Under the pieces are notes generated by a model. It made no database searches and was not told where the DNA came from. It worked only from the letters and a program-made list of their open reading frames with translations. Both the position numbers and the translations under genes were made by a program. A stretch of DNA of 28,373 bases from UBA10161 sp964581105 (GTDB taxonomy: Archaea; Micrarchaeota; Micrarchaeia; Anstonellales; Anstonellaceae): the NCBI GenBank assembly GCA_964581105.1, contig CAZOMB010000014.1:1-28373 (forward strand). The letters run 5' to 3'. Shown here one piece after another: positions 22,626 through 28,365 of the stretch (its first letter is position 1; every line of letters starts with the position of its first letter).

Positions 22626-23651
22626 ATGGGAGTTGACCTTGGAGACCTGCCAAAAAGAACAGCAAGGTTGGAAGAGCTTTCTGGAAAAAGGTTTGCAGTT
22701 GATGCTTACAATACAATTTACCAGTTTCTTTCTTCAATAAGGCAGGCTGACGGAACCCCGCTCATGGATTTTAAGGGGAATGTTACTGGCCACCTTGCAG
22801 GCATATTCTACAGGAATTCAAGGCTTCTTGAAAATGGAATAAGGCCAATCTATGTATTTGACGGAAAGCCCCCAAAATTCAAGGAAAAGGAGCGTGAGCA
22901 AAGAAAGGAAAAAAAACTTGAGGCACAAGCAGCATGGAAGGCTGCGCTTGAAAGGGGAGATATTAAAGAAGCGAAAAAATATGCGCAGGCAACATCAAGG
23001 CTGACCTTGAAAATGGCAGAAGAGTCAAAAGAGCTCCTCAGGATTATGGGAATTCCTGTTGTTGATTCCCCTTCAGAAGGCGAGGCACAGGCAGCGCAGC
23101 TTGTGATTGAGAAAAAAGCAGATGCTGTTGCTTCGCAGGACATGGACTGCCTTCTTTTTGGAGCCCCCCTGCTTCTTCGCAACCTTTCGATTGGAGGAAA
23201 AAGAAAGCTTCCAGGCAAAAGCCAGTATATTGAGGTTGAGCCAGAATTCATTGAGCTTTCTTCTGCCCTTTCTTCATTTGGCCTCACAAGAAAGCAGCTA
23301 ATATGGATGGGAATATTGGTTGGCACTGATTTTGATGAAGGGGTAAGGGGAATAGGGCCAAAAAAGGCGCTGAAAATAGTCAAAGAGTCAAAATCAATTG
23401 CAGATGCTGCAGCAAAGGCAAATGCAAATGACAATCTTGAGCTTTTCAAAAGGGTTGAGGAGTTTTTCTTAAATCCCCCTGTTGAGAAAAACGTGAAAAT
23501 AAAGATTGGGAAAATGGACTGCGAAAAGCTTGCAAGCTTCCTGTGCGACAAGCACGACTTTTCACATGACAGGATTGAAAGGACCTGCAAATCTGTTGAA
23601 TCCAAAATAAAAGAGGAAGAAGCACAGACAAGGCTTGGCTCATGGTCCTGA
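22626..23651 (+). CDS. fen: Flap endonuclease 1
   Basis: A 341-aa structure-specific nuclease that removes 5' flaps in DNA replication and repair. Active-site acids are in AVDAYN (Asp26), VFDGKPP, the pair in PSEGEAQAA, and ASQDMD and GTDFDEG. The helix-hairpin-helix segment GVRGIGPKKALK follows. The C-terminus is Q-T-R-L-G-S-W-S, a short, non-canonical PCNA-interacting tail (Q-x-x-L but Trp-Ser in place of the usual aromatic pair). The start at 22626 is chosen for a GAGGG site 6-10 bp upstream and because the family begins MGV; the upstream TTG at 22614 is less likely. It overlaps the convergent riboflavin kinase gene by 12 bp. Confidence 0.95.
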   Translation: MGVDLGDLPKRTARLEELSGKRFAVDAYNTIYQFLSSIRQADGTPLMDFKGNVTGHLAGIFYRNSRLLENGIRPIYVFDGKPPKFKEKEREQRKEKKLEAQAAWKAALERGDIKEAKKYAQATSRLTLKMAEESKELLRIMGIPVVDSPSEGEAQAAQLVIEKKADAVASQDMDCLLFGAPLLLRNLSIGGKRKLPGKSQYIEVEPEFIELSSALSSFGLTRKQLIWMGILVGTDFDEGVRGIGPKKALKIVKESKSIADAAAKANANDNLELFKRVEEFFLNPPVEKNVKIKIGKMDCEKLASFLCDKHDFSHDRIERTCKSVESKIKEEEAQTRLGSWS

Positions 23652-24287
23652 GGTATTCACAACTTCCACAAGCACTTTTTTTCCGTCAGAAAGGGAAAGC
23701 TTTTTCCTTAAGTTGAATTTTGATATTATCTCAAGCATGTGAAGCCCATGGCTTGAGCGCTCTGGGAAAACAATTGCGCAAGGCACCCCGCTGATTGCGC
23801 ACTTGTATGCTGATATGCTGCCAAAAGTCCTCTTTCCCTTTTTAAAGCCCTTTATTGCAATTGGCTTTTGCTGCCTAAGGGTGATTCTCTTTTCAATGTC
23901 CTCAGGCACTATTGAAACATTCAAAGTTCCTGCAAATGGCTTAAAGCCAAGCTTTTTCTTAAACTCGCGGGTGTACTGCCCTTGCGAAAGATAATATGCA
24001 CCTTCTCCAAGGCCCTGGACCAGTGTGCCTGTAAAAGACATTCCCGAGCCTTCAAGGGCATCAAGAGCCATCGCAACACACGCCCTGACTTTTGAAATGG
24101 CCTTTTCAGTGAGAATGAGCTTTCCTGAAACCTTTTCAATGTCCCCCTGGTTTTCAAGCTCAAGAAGCTTTCTTGATGCCGTCTGCTGGGAAACGCCTAT
24201 CTGCTTTGCAACCTCGCCAGTTGTAATCCTTTTTGGCTCTATGTGCGCCCCTTTTTCCAGCAAATAAAATGTTATGTCAGATATCAT
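23640..24287 (-). CDS. HTH-fused CTP-dependent riboflavin kinase (RbkR/RibK type)
   Basis: A 215-aa archaeal riboflavin kinase that makes FMN from riboflavin using CTP. The N-terminal helix-turn-helix occupies about residues 1-65 (TTGEVAKQIGVSQQTASRKL), and the kinase from about residue 85 carries G-L-G-E-G-A-Y-Y-L-S-Q and G-F-K-P-F-A-G-T-L-N. In this class (RbkR) the HTH represses riboflavin genes, so the protein is both enzyme and regulator. An alternative GTG start at 24296 would add three residues. The TATA-like gattaaaac element on the minus strand (24321-24330) lies 36-43 bp upstream. An 18-bp palindrome (24361-24378) sits further upstream and might be an operator. Confidence 0.9.
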   Translation of the reverse strand: MISDITFYLLEKGAHIEPKRITTGEVAKQIGVSQQTASRKLLELENQGDIEKVSGKLILTEKAISKVRACVAMALDALEGSGMSFTGTLVQGLGEGAYYLSQGQYTREFKKKLGFKPFAGTLNVSIVPEDIEKRITLRQQKPIAIKGFKKGKRTFGSISAYKCAISGVPCAIVFPERSSHGLHMLEIISKFNLRKKLSLSDGKKVLVEVVNTSGP

Positions 24288-24360
24288 AAGAACCACTTTG
24301 AAGAGGCTTTGTTGATAGGGGTTTTAATCCTTTTTCCCAAATCTTAAGTGCCAGTGAACC

Positions 24361-24378
24361 TGTGCAGCAAGCTGCACA
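24361..24378. repeat. 18-bp near-perfect palindrome upstream of riboflavin kinase
   Basis: TGTGCAGC-AA-GCTGCACA: 8-bp arms with a 2-bp centre. It lies about 31 bp upstream of the putative TATA box of the HTH-riboflavin kinase and 26 bp before a C/D sRNA. It could be a transcription factor operator or a hairpin in a precursor RNA. Confidence 0.65.
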
Positions 24379-24399
24379 ATTCATAGGCTCACATTCATT

Positions 24400-24461
24400 C
24401 GCCTATGATGACATGAACAACCGCTGACGCAAGATTGATGAGGTTAACAGCGGCTGAGGCA
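24400..24461 (+). ncRNA. Box C/D guide sRNA with canonical C, D', C', D boxes
   Basis: All four boxes are perfect: C box ATGATGA (24405-24411), D' box CTGA (24424-24427), C' box TGATGA (24436-24441) and D box CTGA (24454-24457). The C-D' and C'-D guides are each exactly 12 nt (24412-24423 and 24442-24453), and the D'-C' spacer is 8 nt, all typical of archaea. The flanks GCC (24401-24403) and GGC (24458-24460) close the terminal stem of the kink-turn. Such RNAs guide 2'-O-methylation of rRNA or tRNA by fibrillarin, Nop5 and L7Ae; methylation targets are read five nucleotides upstream of D or D'. I have not assigned a target. No convincing TATA box is seen, so it may be processed from a longer transcript. 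Confidence 0.88.
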
Positions 24462-24538
24462 CAAAAAACAGAAAGGCAACCTGTTGGCATCAGTATTTAA
24501 AAGAAGGAGTGCTGAGTTTTGTTGGTTGGGGTGCAAAA

Positions 24539-25333
24539 ATGCTTCCAGAGGAAATAATAGACAAATTGGAAATCCTGCCAGTTGAAAAGCTCAAGCAGCA
24601 TGAGGAAATCATCCCATACAACCTGCAGAGGCTCAGGGAAGCAATGCTCAATATGGGTAGATTGGTTGACCCGATAATAATTGACGATAAGCATTCTGTA
24701 ATACTTGACGGCAACCACAGGAAAAAGGTCCTTGACATCATAAAATGCCCAAATGCAGCATGCCAGACTATTGACTATTACAGCAATACAATAAAAGTGG
24801 GAAGCTGGTTCCCGATTTCAAAAACACTCAAGCCAATGAAGATCAATGGATTTAAGCCTGAAAGCATTGACTTTGAAACAGGGATTTCCCAAATAAACAA
24901 GATGAAAGGCACATTTCTTTATGTCAAGAAAACCGATGGCAAAAAGGAATGCTTTCTTTATGATTCAAATGAAAGCAAATTAAGCGGCGTGATTTCCCAG
25001 CAAAGAAAGTTTCTTGCAGGCCTTGAAGGAAGGGACATGCAGTACATTGCAGATGACCAGCATGATGAGTACCTGCAAAAAGACTATGCAGTTTTTTACA
25101 GGAGAATATATACAAAGGATGAGATAATATCAGAGGCAAACAAAGGAAGGCAGATGCCCCCAAAAAGCACAAGGCATGTTATTCCTGAGAGGATAATAAG
25201 GCTAAACCTCCACTTGGGCTGGCTTTCTGAGTCTCCTGAAACAGCAAAGCAGCTTATGGACAAGATGCTGAGGAGAAGGCTTGGCGAAAGCTCAATAAGA
25301 AGGTATACTGAGCCTGTAATTGTGCTTTACTAG
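24539..25333 (+). CDS. ParB-like N-terminal domain protein, SerK-like
   Basis: A 264-aa protein with a ParB/sulfiredoxin-like N-terminal domain. The segment I-I-D-D-K-H-S-V-I-L-D-G-N-H-R (about residues 58-72) is the nucleotide-binding motif of this superfamily. Its full length and single-domain layout are closer to SerK (the ADP-dependent serine kinase of archaea) or SbnI than to chromosome-partition ParB, and there is no HTH. The C-terminal part (about 100-264) is not recognised. A GTG at 24509 could start it, but the ATG at 24539 is preferred because the TATA-like atttaaaag (24494-24502) would put 24509 too close to the transcription start. Serine phosphorylation is a hypothesis only. Confidence 0.7.
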   Translation: MLPEEIIDKLEILPVEKLKQHEEIIPYNLQRLREAMLNMGRLVDPIIIDDKHSVILDGNHRKKVLDIIKCPNAACQTIDYYSNTIKVGSWFPISKTLKPMKINGFKPESIDFETGISQINKMKGTFLYVKKTDGKKECFLYDSNESKLSGVISQQRKFLAGLEGRDMQYIADDQHDEYLQKDYAVFYRRIYTKDEIISEANKGRQMPPKSTRHVIPERIIRLNLHLGWLSESPETAKQLMDKMLRRRLGESSIRRYTEPVIVLY

Positions 25334-25346
25334 CAAGGGAGAGATT

Positions 25347-25904
25347 ATGGCACTTCTCAAGTCAGAGGCAAAAAAACTCAAAACAGGAAGCCTGGCGCCT
25401 GATTTTTCCCTTATTGGCACTGATGGAAAAATGCATTCGCTTTCAGATTACAAGGGAGCAAAAGCCCTGCTCATTGTATTTATGTGCAACCACTGCCCTT
25501 ATGTAAAGGCAAAGTTTTCAAGGCTGAACAAGATTAATGAAAAGTACTCAAAGCTAGGGGTAAAAATGGCTGGAATAAACCCAAATGACGCTGAAAATTA
25601 CCCAGAAGACTCATTTGAGGCAATGAAAGAGCTTGCAAAAGACCAGGGCTTCAAATTTGACTACCTGCATGATGAAAGCCAGCAAACAGCAAGAAAATAC
25701 GGCGCAGTCTGCACTCCTGACCCATTTCTTTTTGATTCTGATTTTAAGCTGGCATACCATGGAAGGCTGGATGATGCACTTTCCCCTGAAGTAAAGCCAA
25801 CCCAATTTGACATGGAAGGGGCAATTGATTCCTTGCTGAAAGGGCAAAAGCCAGCACCTGATTTTTCTCATTCCCAGGGCTGCTCAATCAAGTGGAAACT
25901 GTGA
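25347..25904 (+). CDS. Thioredoxin-fold peroxiredoxin/ResA-like protein
   Basis: A 185-aa thioredoxin-fold protein without signal peptide or membrane helix, hence cytoplasmic. The redox motif C-N-H-C-P-Y-V (about residues 45-51) sits after the A-P-D-F-S-L-I-G-T-D-G start typical of AhpC/TSA-thioredoxin family members, and a third cysteine is in the segment V-C-T-P-D-P (about 121-126). This C-x-x-C-P-Y group is widespread but its substrate is unknown. Start at 25347 rests on a GGGAGAG site 5-11 bp upstream; the upstream codons to 25320 would overlap the preceding gene. Its stop codon lies inside the first noncoding promoter unit. Confidence 0.88.
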   Translation: MALLKSEAKKLKTGSLAPDFSLIGTDGKMHSLSDYKGAKALLIVFMCNHCPYVKAKFSRLNKINEKYSKLGVKMAGINPNDAENYPEDSFEAMKELAKDQGFKFDYLHDESQQTARKYGAVCTPDPFLFDSDFKLAYHGRLDDALSPEVKPTQFDMEGAIDSLLKGQKPAPDFSHSQGCSIKWKL

Positions 25905-25905
25905 G

Positions 25906-25914
25906 CTATTTAAA
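25906..25914 (+). promoter_or_regulatory. TATA box of unit A RNA
   Basis: CTATTTAAA begins two bases after the stop codon of the thioredoxin-fold gene and is centred about 25-27 bp before the expected RNA 5' end (about 25935). It occupies the same position as the box in unit B. Confidence 0.5.
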
Positions 25915-25934
25915 GCAGGGTTTTGCTAATTCAC

Positions 25935-26001
25935 TAGCGATGATGACACTTTTTGCTCTCGCTTTGCTCGAGCAAAAGACCCCAAAAACCTGCTGATTTT
26001 T
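25935..26001 (+). ncRNA. Candidate C/D-type RNA, unit A (atypical)
   Basis: The C box ATGATGA is at 25940-25946 and a D box CTGA at 25993-25996, 46 nt apart, in the size range of archaeal C/D sRNAs. No clear C' or D' box is seen; instead TTTTGCTC (25951-25958) pairs with GAGCAAAA (25970-25977), and an outer helix pairs gcagggttttg (25915-25925) with caaaaacctgc (25983-25993) with one mismatch. There is no terminal stem next to the boxes. It may be a diverged C/D RNA or a different RNA that kept the C-box-like sequence. Confidence 0.45.
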
Positions 26002-26018
26002 GCGGCCGCTCCAGTGAG

Positions 26019-26027
26019 CTATATAAA
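26019..26027 (+). promoter_or_regulatory. TATA box of unit B RNA
   Basis: CTATATAAA is centred 25 bp before 26048, the first base of the predicted terminal stem. The surrounding gtgagctat and distance to the C box duplicate those of unit A. Confidence 0.6.
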
Positions 26028-26046
26028 ACCAAGATTTCCTATTTCT

Positions 26047-26117
26047 GTTGCGATGATGACACCGCTCCAGTGGGTTAGCTTTACGGCGATGACCCAACGG
26101 AGTAGCTTCTGAGCAAA
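26047..26117 (+). ncRNA. Candidate C/D box sRNA, unit B
   Basis: C box ATGATGA (26053-26059) and D box CTGA (26109-26112) are flanked by TTGC (26048-26051) and GCAA (26113-26116), a 4-bp terminal stem as needed for the kink-turn. A GATGA C'-like box is at 26088-26092, giving a 16-nt D guide; D' is not clear. An alternative hairpin pairs CTCC..TGGG (26065-26074) with CCCA..GGAG (26093-26102). A TATA box lies 25 bp upstream of the stem, so it is probably an independent gene. Targets are not assigned. Confidence 0.65.
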
Positions 26118-26238
26118 ATAGAATAGCTTGCCTTTGGAATTTTGCCGCTAGGAGTAATAATATAAACAGATACCCCAAATGATAATGCGGGTGGCATTGA
26201 TGAGTAATTCCATCCTATAATGAAAAAGGTGAGACAAA

Positions 26239-26454
26239 ATGTCATTTGGTAGAGACGACCGAGGAAATCGGGGAAGAGACAGAAGGTCAGGCGGAAGAGG
26301 AAGAGATCGCAGAGGTGGAGGCTATGGCGGCCCGAGAGAAATGCACAAGGCTGTCTGCTCTGACTGCGGACAGGACTGCGAGGTCCCCTTCAAGCCAACA
26401 GAAGGAAAGCCAGTTTATTGCAGGGACTGCTTCCAAAAACACAGAAAATATTGA
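26239..26454 (+). CDS. CxxC-x(n)-CxxC zinc-binding mini-protein with RG-rich N-terminus
   Basis: A 71-aa protein. Residues 1-34 are Arg/Gly/Asp-rich (RGRDRR and GGRGRD repeats), a disordered tail suited to RNA or nucleic-acid contact. The C-terminal domain has C40-x2-C43 and C62-x2-C65, with an extra Cys47, matching the small CxxC-x17-CxxC zinc-binding family (TIGR04272-like) common in DPANN archaea and CPR bacteria. A ribosome site aaaggtga lies 7-14 bp upstream and a TATA box about 80 bp upstream, so the message has a leader of about 50 nt. Function unknown; next to RNA genes, a role in RNA binding is plausible but untested. Confidence 0.82.
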   Translation: MSFGRDDRGNRGRDRRSGGRGRDRRGGGYGGPREMHKAVCSDCGQDCEVPFKPTEGKPVYCRDCFQKHRKY

Positions 26455-26530
26455 ATCCAATATATTCAAGTTTTCTTTTTTACATCATCCCTAATGTGAA
26501 TTGCCTGGGGAAATTTAAAGAAATTGTGGG

Positions 26531-26569
26531 TATTGGATATATCATTACTTTTTGCAGGAATATCCAATA
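26531..26569. repeat. 10-bp perfect inverted repeat
   Basis: TATTGGATAT (26531-26540) is complementary to ATATCCAATA (26560-26569) with a 19-bp loop. It lies in the noncoding gap upstream of the sodium symporter, just downstream of a TATA-like atttaaag (about 26512-26519). Role unknown. Confidence 0.65.
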
Positions 26570-26574
26570 GTGTT

Positions 26575-26602
26575 AGCAGCTTCTGAGCAAAACCAAGCTG
26601 CT
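26575..26602. repeat. 8-bp inverted repeat carrying a D-box-like sequence shared with unit B
   Basis: AGCAGCTT (26575-26582) pairs with AAGCTGCT (26595-26602). The 15 bases agcttctgagcaaaa (26578-26592) are identical to 26104-26118, the D-box end of unit B. No C box is found upstream. It may be a relic or partial copy of an RNA gene, or a shared processing or terminator signal. Confidence 0.6.
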
Positions 26603-26609
26603 TTTATTG
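26600..26609 (+). promoter_or_regulatory. TATA box for the sodium symporter gene
   Basis: GCTTTTATTG is centred 26 bp before the ATG at 26631, giving a leaderless start and deciding against the upstream TTG at 26607. It overlaps the 3' arm of the preceding inverted repeat. Confidence 0.5.
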
Positions 26610-26630
26610 TTTGTTCAAGATTATTGGCTG

Positions 26631-27938
26631 ATGGACAATAATCTGTGGAGCTCGAAAAAGGCTTTTGTGCTTGCATCAGTCGGTGCAGCAGTCGGGCTTG
26701 GCAATATCTGGAGATTTCCCTATATAGCAAGCGAAAATGGGGGCATTTGGTTTCTTTTGCCTTATTTTATCTGCCTTATTGCAATAGGCATCCCTCTTTT
26801 CCTATTGGAAGCAGGCCAGGGCTTTGCCTTGAAAAGGGGTTTTTTCAAGTCAGTTGAGTCAAGCACAAACCTTGCTTTTGTCAAGAAAAACCTGAGACGC
26901 GCACTTGGAATACTGCCTATTCTGATAACCACTGTAATAATGGGATATTATATTGCGCTTTGCAGCTGGACCTTGTGGTTTGCAGCAAATTTCATTCTGG
27001 GAACAGGCCCGACTTTTGGGATTATGAGCCAAACATTCAGCCCATTAATTGCCTTTTTGATTGTGTTTGTGTGCGGGTACCTGATTGCCCAGAAGGGGAT
27101 AAGCAAGGGAATAGAGCCTGCTACCAGTTTTCTTGTGCCTCTTTTGTTTTTTTTCCTGATTGCCCTGTTTTTCTATGCCCTGTCCTTGCCAGGCTCGACA
27201 GATTACATTAGCTCCCAGCTTGAGGCAGGCCCAGGAAAGCTGCTTGAGCCGCGCACATGGTATTATGCCTTGTCACAAGTGCTTTTCTCCCTGTCAGTTG
27301 GCTATGGGATAATGTTCACTTATGGAATGCACTTAAGAGGGGGAAAGGGGATATTTTCCTCTTCATTCCAGATTGCAGGGGCAGACAGCGCTGCTTCGCT
27401 TCTTTCGTTTTTCACAATAGCAACCCTTGGGGCAATGGTTGGGGCAGCGGGCTCTGGGCTTGCTTTTTCATTTGAAGCCCTGCCGATATTCTTTGCAAGC
27501 CAGGGGGCATTAGGCACATTGGCAGGCGCTGCTTTCTTTACCCTGCTTTTCACTGCAGCATTTACCTCGATAATCTCAATGCTTGACCATACAAGGACAT
27601 CCACCTCATTTTTGCATCCCAGGGCAAGGCACATGGTTGCAGGGGCAGTATTTGTCATAGGCCTTGCTTCTGTGCTTTCCTATTCACCAATGAACCTTCA
27701 AGTGTTTGAAAGGCCTGTTTTGGACCTTCTTGACTTTGTATTTGGCACTTTCCTTGCCCCATTCACTGCATTGGCTGTTGTGATTTGCTGCGCATATTTG
27801 CTGCCCTTTAGCAGGCTTGCAGCAACAATTGGCATTCCAAGAAAATACCATGCAATTTTCCTGTTAACAGTAAGGAAAATCTTGCCTGGGGCATTTTTGC
27901 TGCTAATACTGTTTTCCCAGCTTACTGGCTTGTACTGA
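26631..27938 (+). CDS. Sodium-dependent transporter, NSS/SNF family
   Basis: A 435-aa neurotransmitter:sodium symporter family protein with about eleven helices. The N-terminal signature A-S-V-G-A-A-V-G-L-G-N-I-W-R-F-P-Y (about residues 15-31) forms part of the sodium and substrate sites, as in LeuT. Prokaryotic members import amino acids or related compounds with Na+. The start is set at 26631 by TATA spacing and because the conserved helix begins soon after. Its end is 13 bp before the yjbQ-family gene. Confidence 0.9.
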   Translation: MDNNLWSSKKAFVLASVGAAVGLGNIWRFPYIASENGGIWFLLPYFICLIAIGIPLFLLEAGQGFALKRGFFKSVESSTNLAFVKKNLRRALGILPILITTVIMGYYIALCSWTLWFAANFILGTGPTFGIMSQTFSPLIAFLIVFVCGYLIAQKGISKGIEPATSFLVPLLFFFLIALFFYALSLPGSTDYISSQLEAGPGKLLEPRTWYYALSQVLFSLSVGYGIMFTYGMHLRGGKGIFSSSFQIAGADSAASLLSFFTIATLGAMVGAAGSGLAFSFEALPIFFASQGALGTLAGAAFFTLLFTAAFTSIISMLDHTRTSTSFLHPRARHMVAGAVFVIGLASVLSYSPMNLQVFERPVLDLLDFVFGTFLAPFTALAVVICCAYLLPFSRLAATIGIPRKYHAIFLLTVRKILPGAFLLLILFSQLTGLY

Positions 27939-27951
27939 TGGAGGTGGAAAA

Positions 27952-28365
27952 ATGAAATTCCATACAAAATACCTTTGGATGGATACAAAAAAGCACAAGG
28001 AAATAGTGCCAATAAGTAATGAGGTTGAAAAGGCTGTCTCTGAATCAGGGGTAAAGGAAGGGTTTGTTTTTGTGTCTGCAATGCACATAACCTCCTCAGT
28101 GTTTGTGAATGACAATGAGAGCGGCCTGTGGCAGGACATAATGCAATGGCTTGAAAAGCTTGCTCCAGAAAAACCTGATTATGCGCATCACCAGACAGGG
28201 GAAACCAATGCTGATGCGCATTTGAAGAGAATACTTATGGGCCAGCAGATAATGCTCCCAATAACAAAAGGCGCGCTTGACTTAGGGCCATGGGAGCAGG
28301 TGTTTTACGGAGAGTTTGACGGAAAGAGGAGAAAAAGAGTGATTATAAAAGTATTTGGAGAATAG
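27952..28365 (+). CDS. YjbQ/UPF0047 family protein
   Basis: A 137-aa protein of the YjbQ family (secondary thiamine-phosphate synthase). The conserved blocks are S-A-M-H-I-T-S-S-V-F-V-N-D (about residues 42-54), the H-H-Q-T-G-E-T-N-A-D-A-H-L segment (about 82-94), and the C-terminal L-G-P-W-E-Q-V-F-Y-G-E-F-D-G-K-R-R. Histidines in these blocks are the likely active-site or metal-binding residues. Weak thiamine phosphate synthase activity is known for the family, but its physiological role is unclear. A GGAGGTGG ribosome site 6-13 bp upstream marks the start. Confidence 0.92.
   Translation: MKFHTKYLWMDTKKHKEIVPISNEVEKAVSESGVKEGFVFVSAMHITSSVFVNDNESGLWQDIMQWLEKLAPEKPDYAHHQTGETNADAHLKRILMGQQIMLPITKGALDLGPWEQVFYGEFDGKRRKRVIIKVFGE

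Larger units (their letters stand above)
25905..26238 (+). other. 334-bp noncoding region with tandem RNA-gene units
   Basis: No credible protein lies here. It holds two promoter-plus-C-box units 113 bp apart. Unit A (25901-25949) and unit B (26014-26062) are each 49 bp and match at about 38 of 49 positions without gaps, including gtgagctat, the TATA core and the 13-bp gcgatgatgacac. An 11-bp direct repeat ccgctccagtg (26006-26016 and 26062-26072) is also present. The 3' part (from about 26155) holds the TATA box (taataatataa) and leader of the CxxC mini-protein gene. Confidence 0.7.

Noticed and set aside
26176..26239. C-box-like aatgataa and ttgatga in the leader of the CxxC gene
   Set aside because: No CTGA D or D' box at suitable distance; likely leader sequence only.
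26246..26494. Alternative frame of 82 codons over the CxxC mini-protein
   Set aside because: Glu-rich composition is the frame shadow of the Arg/Gly-rich gene; the main frame has the RBS and zinc motif.
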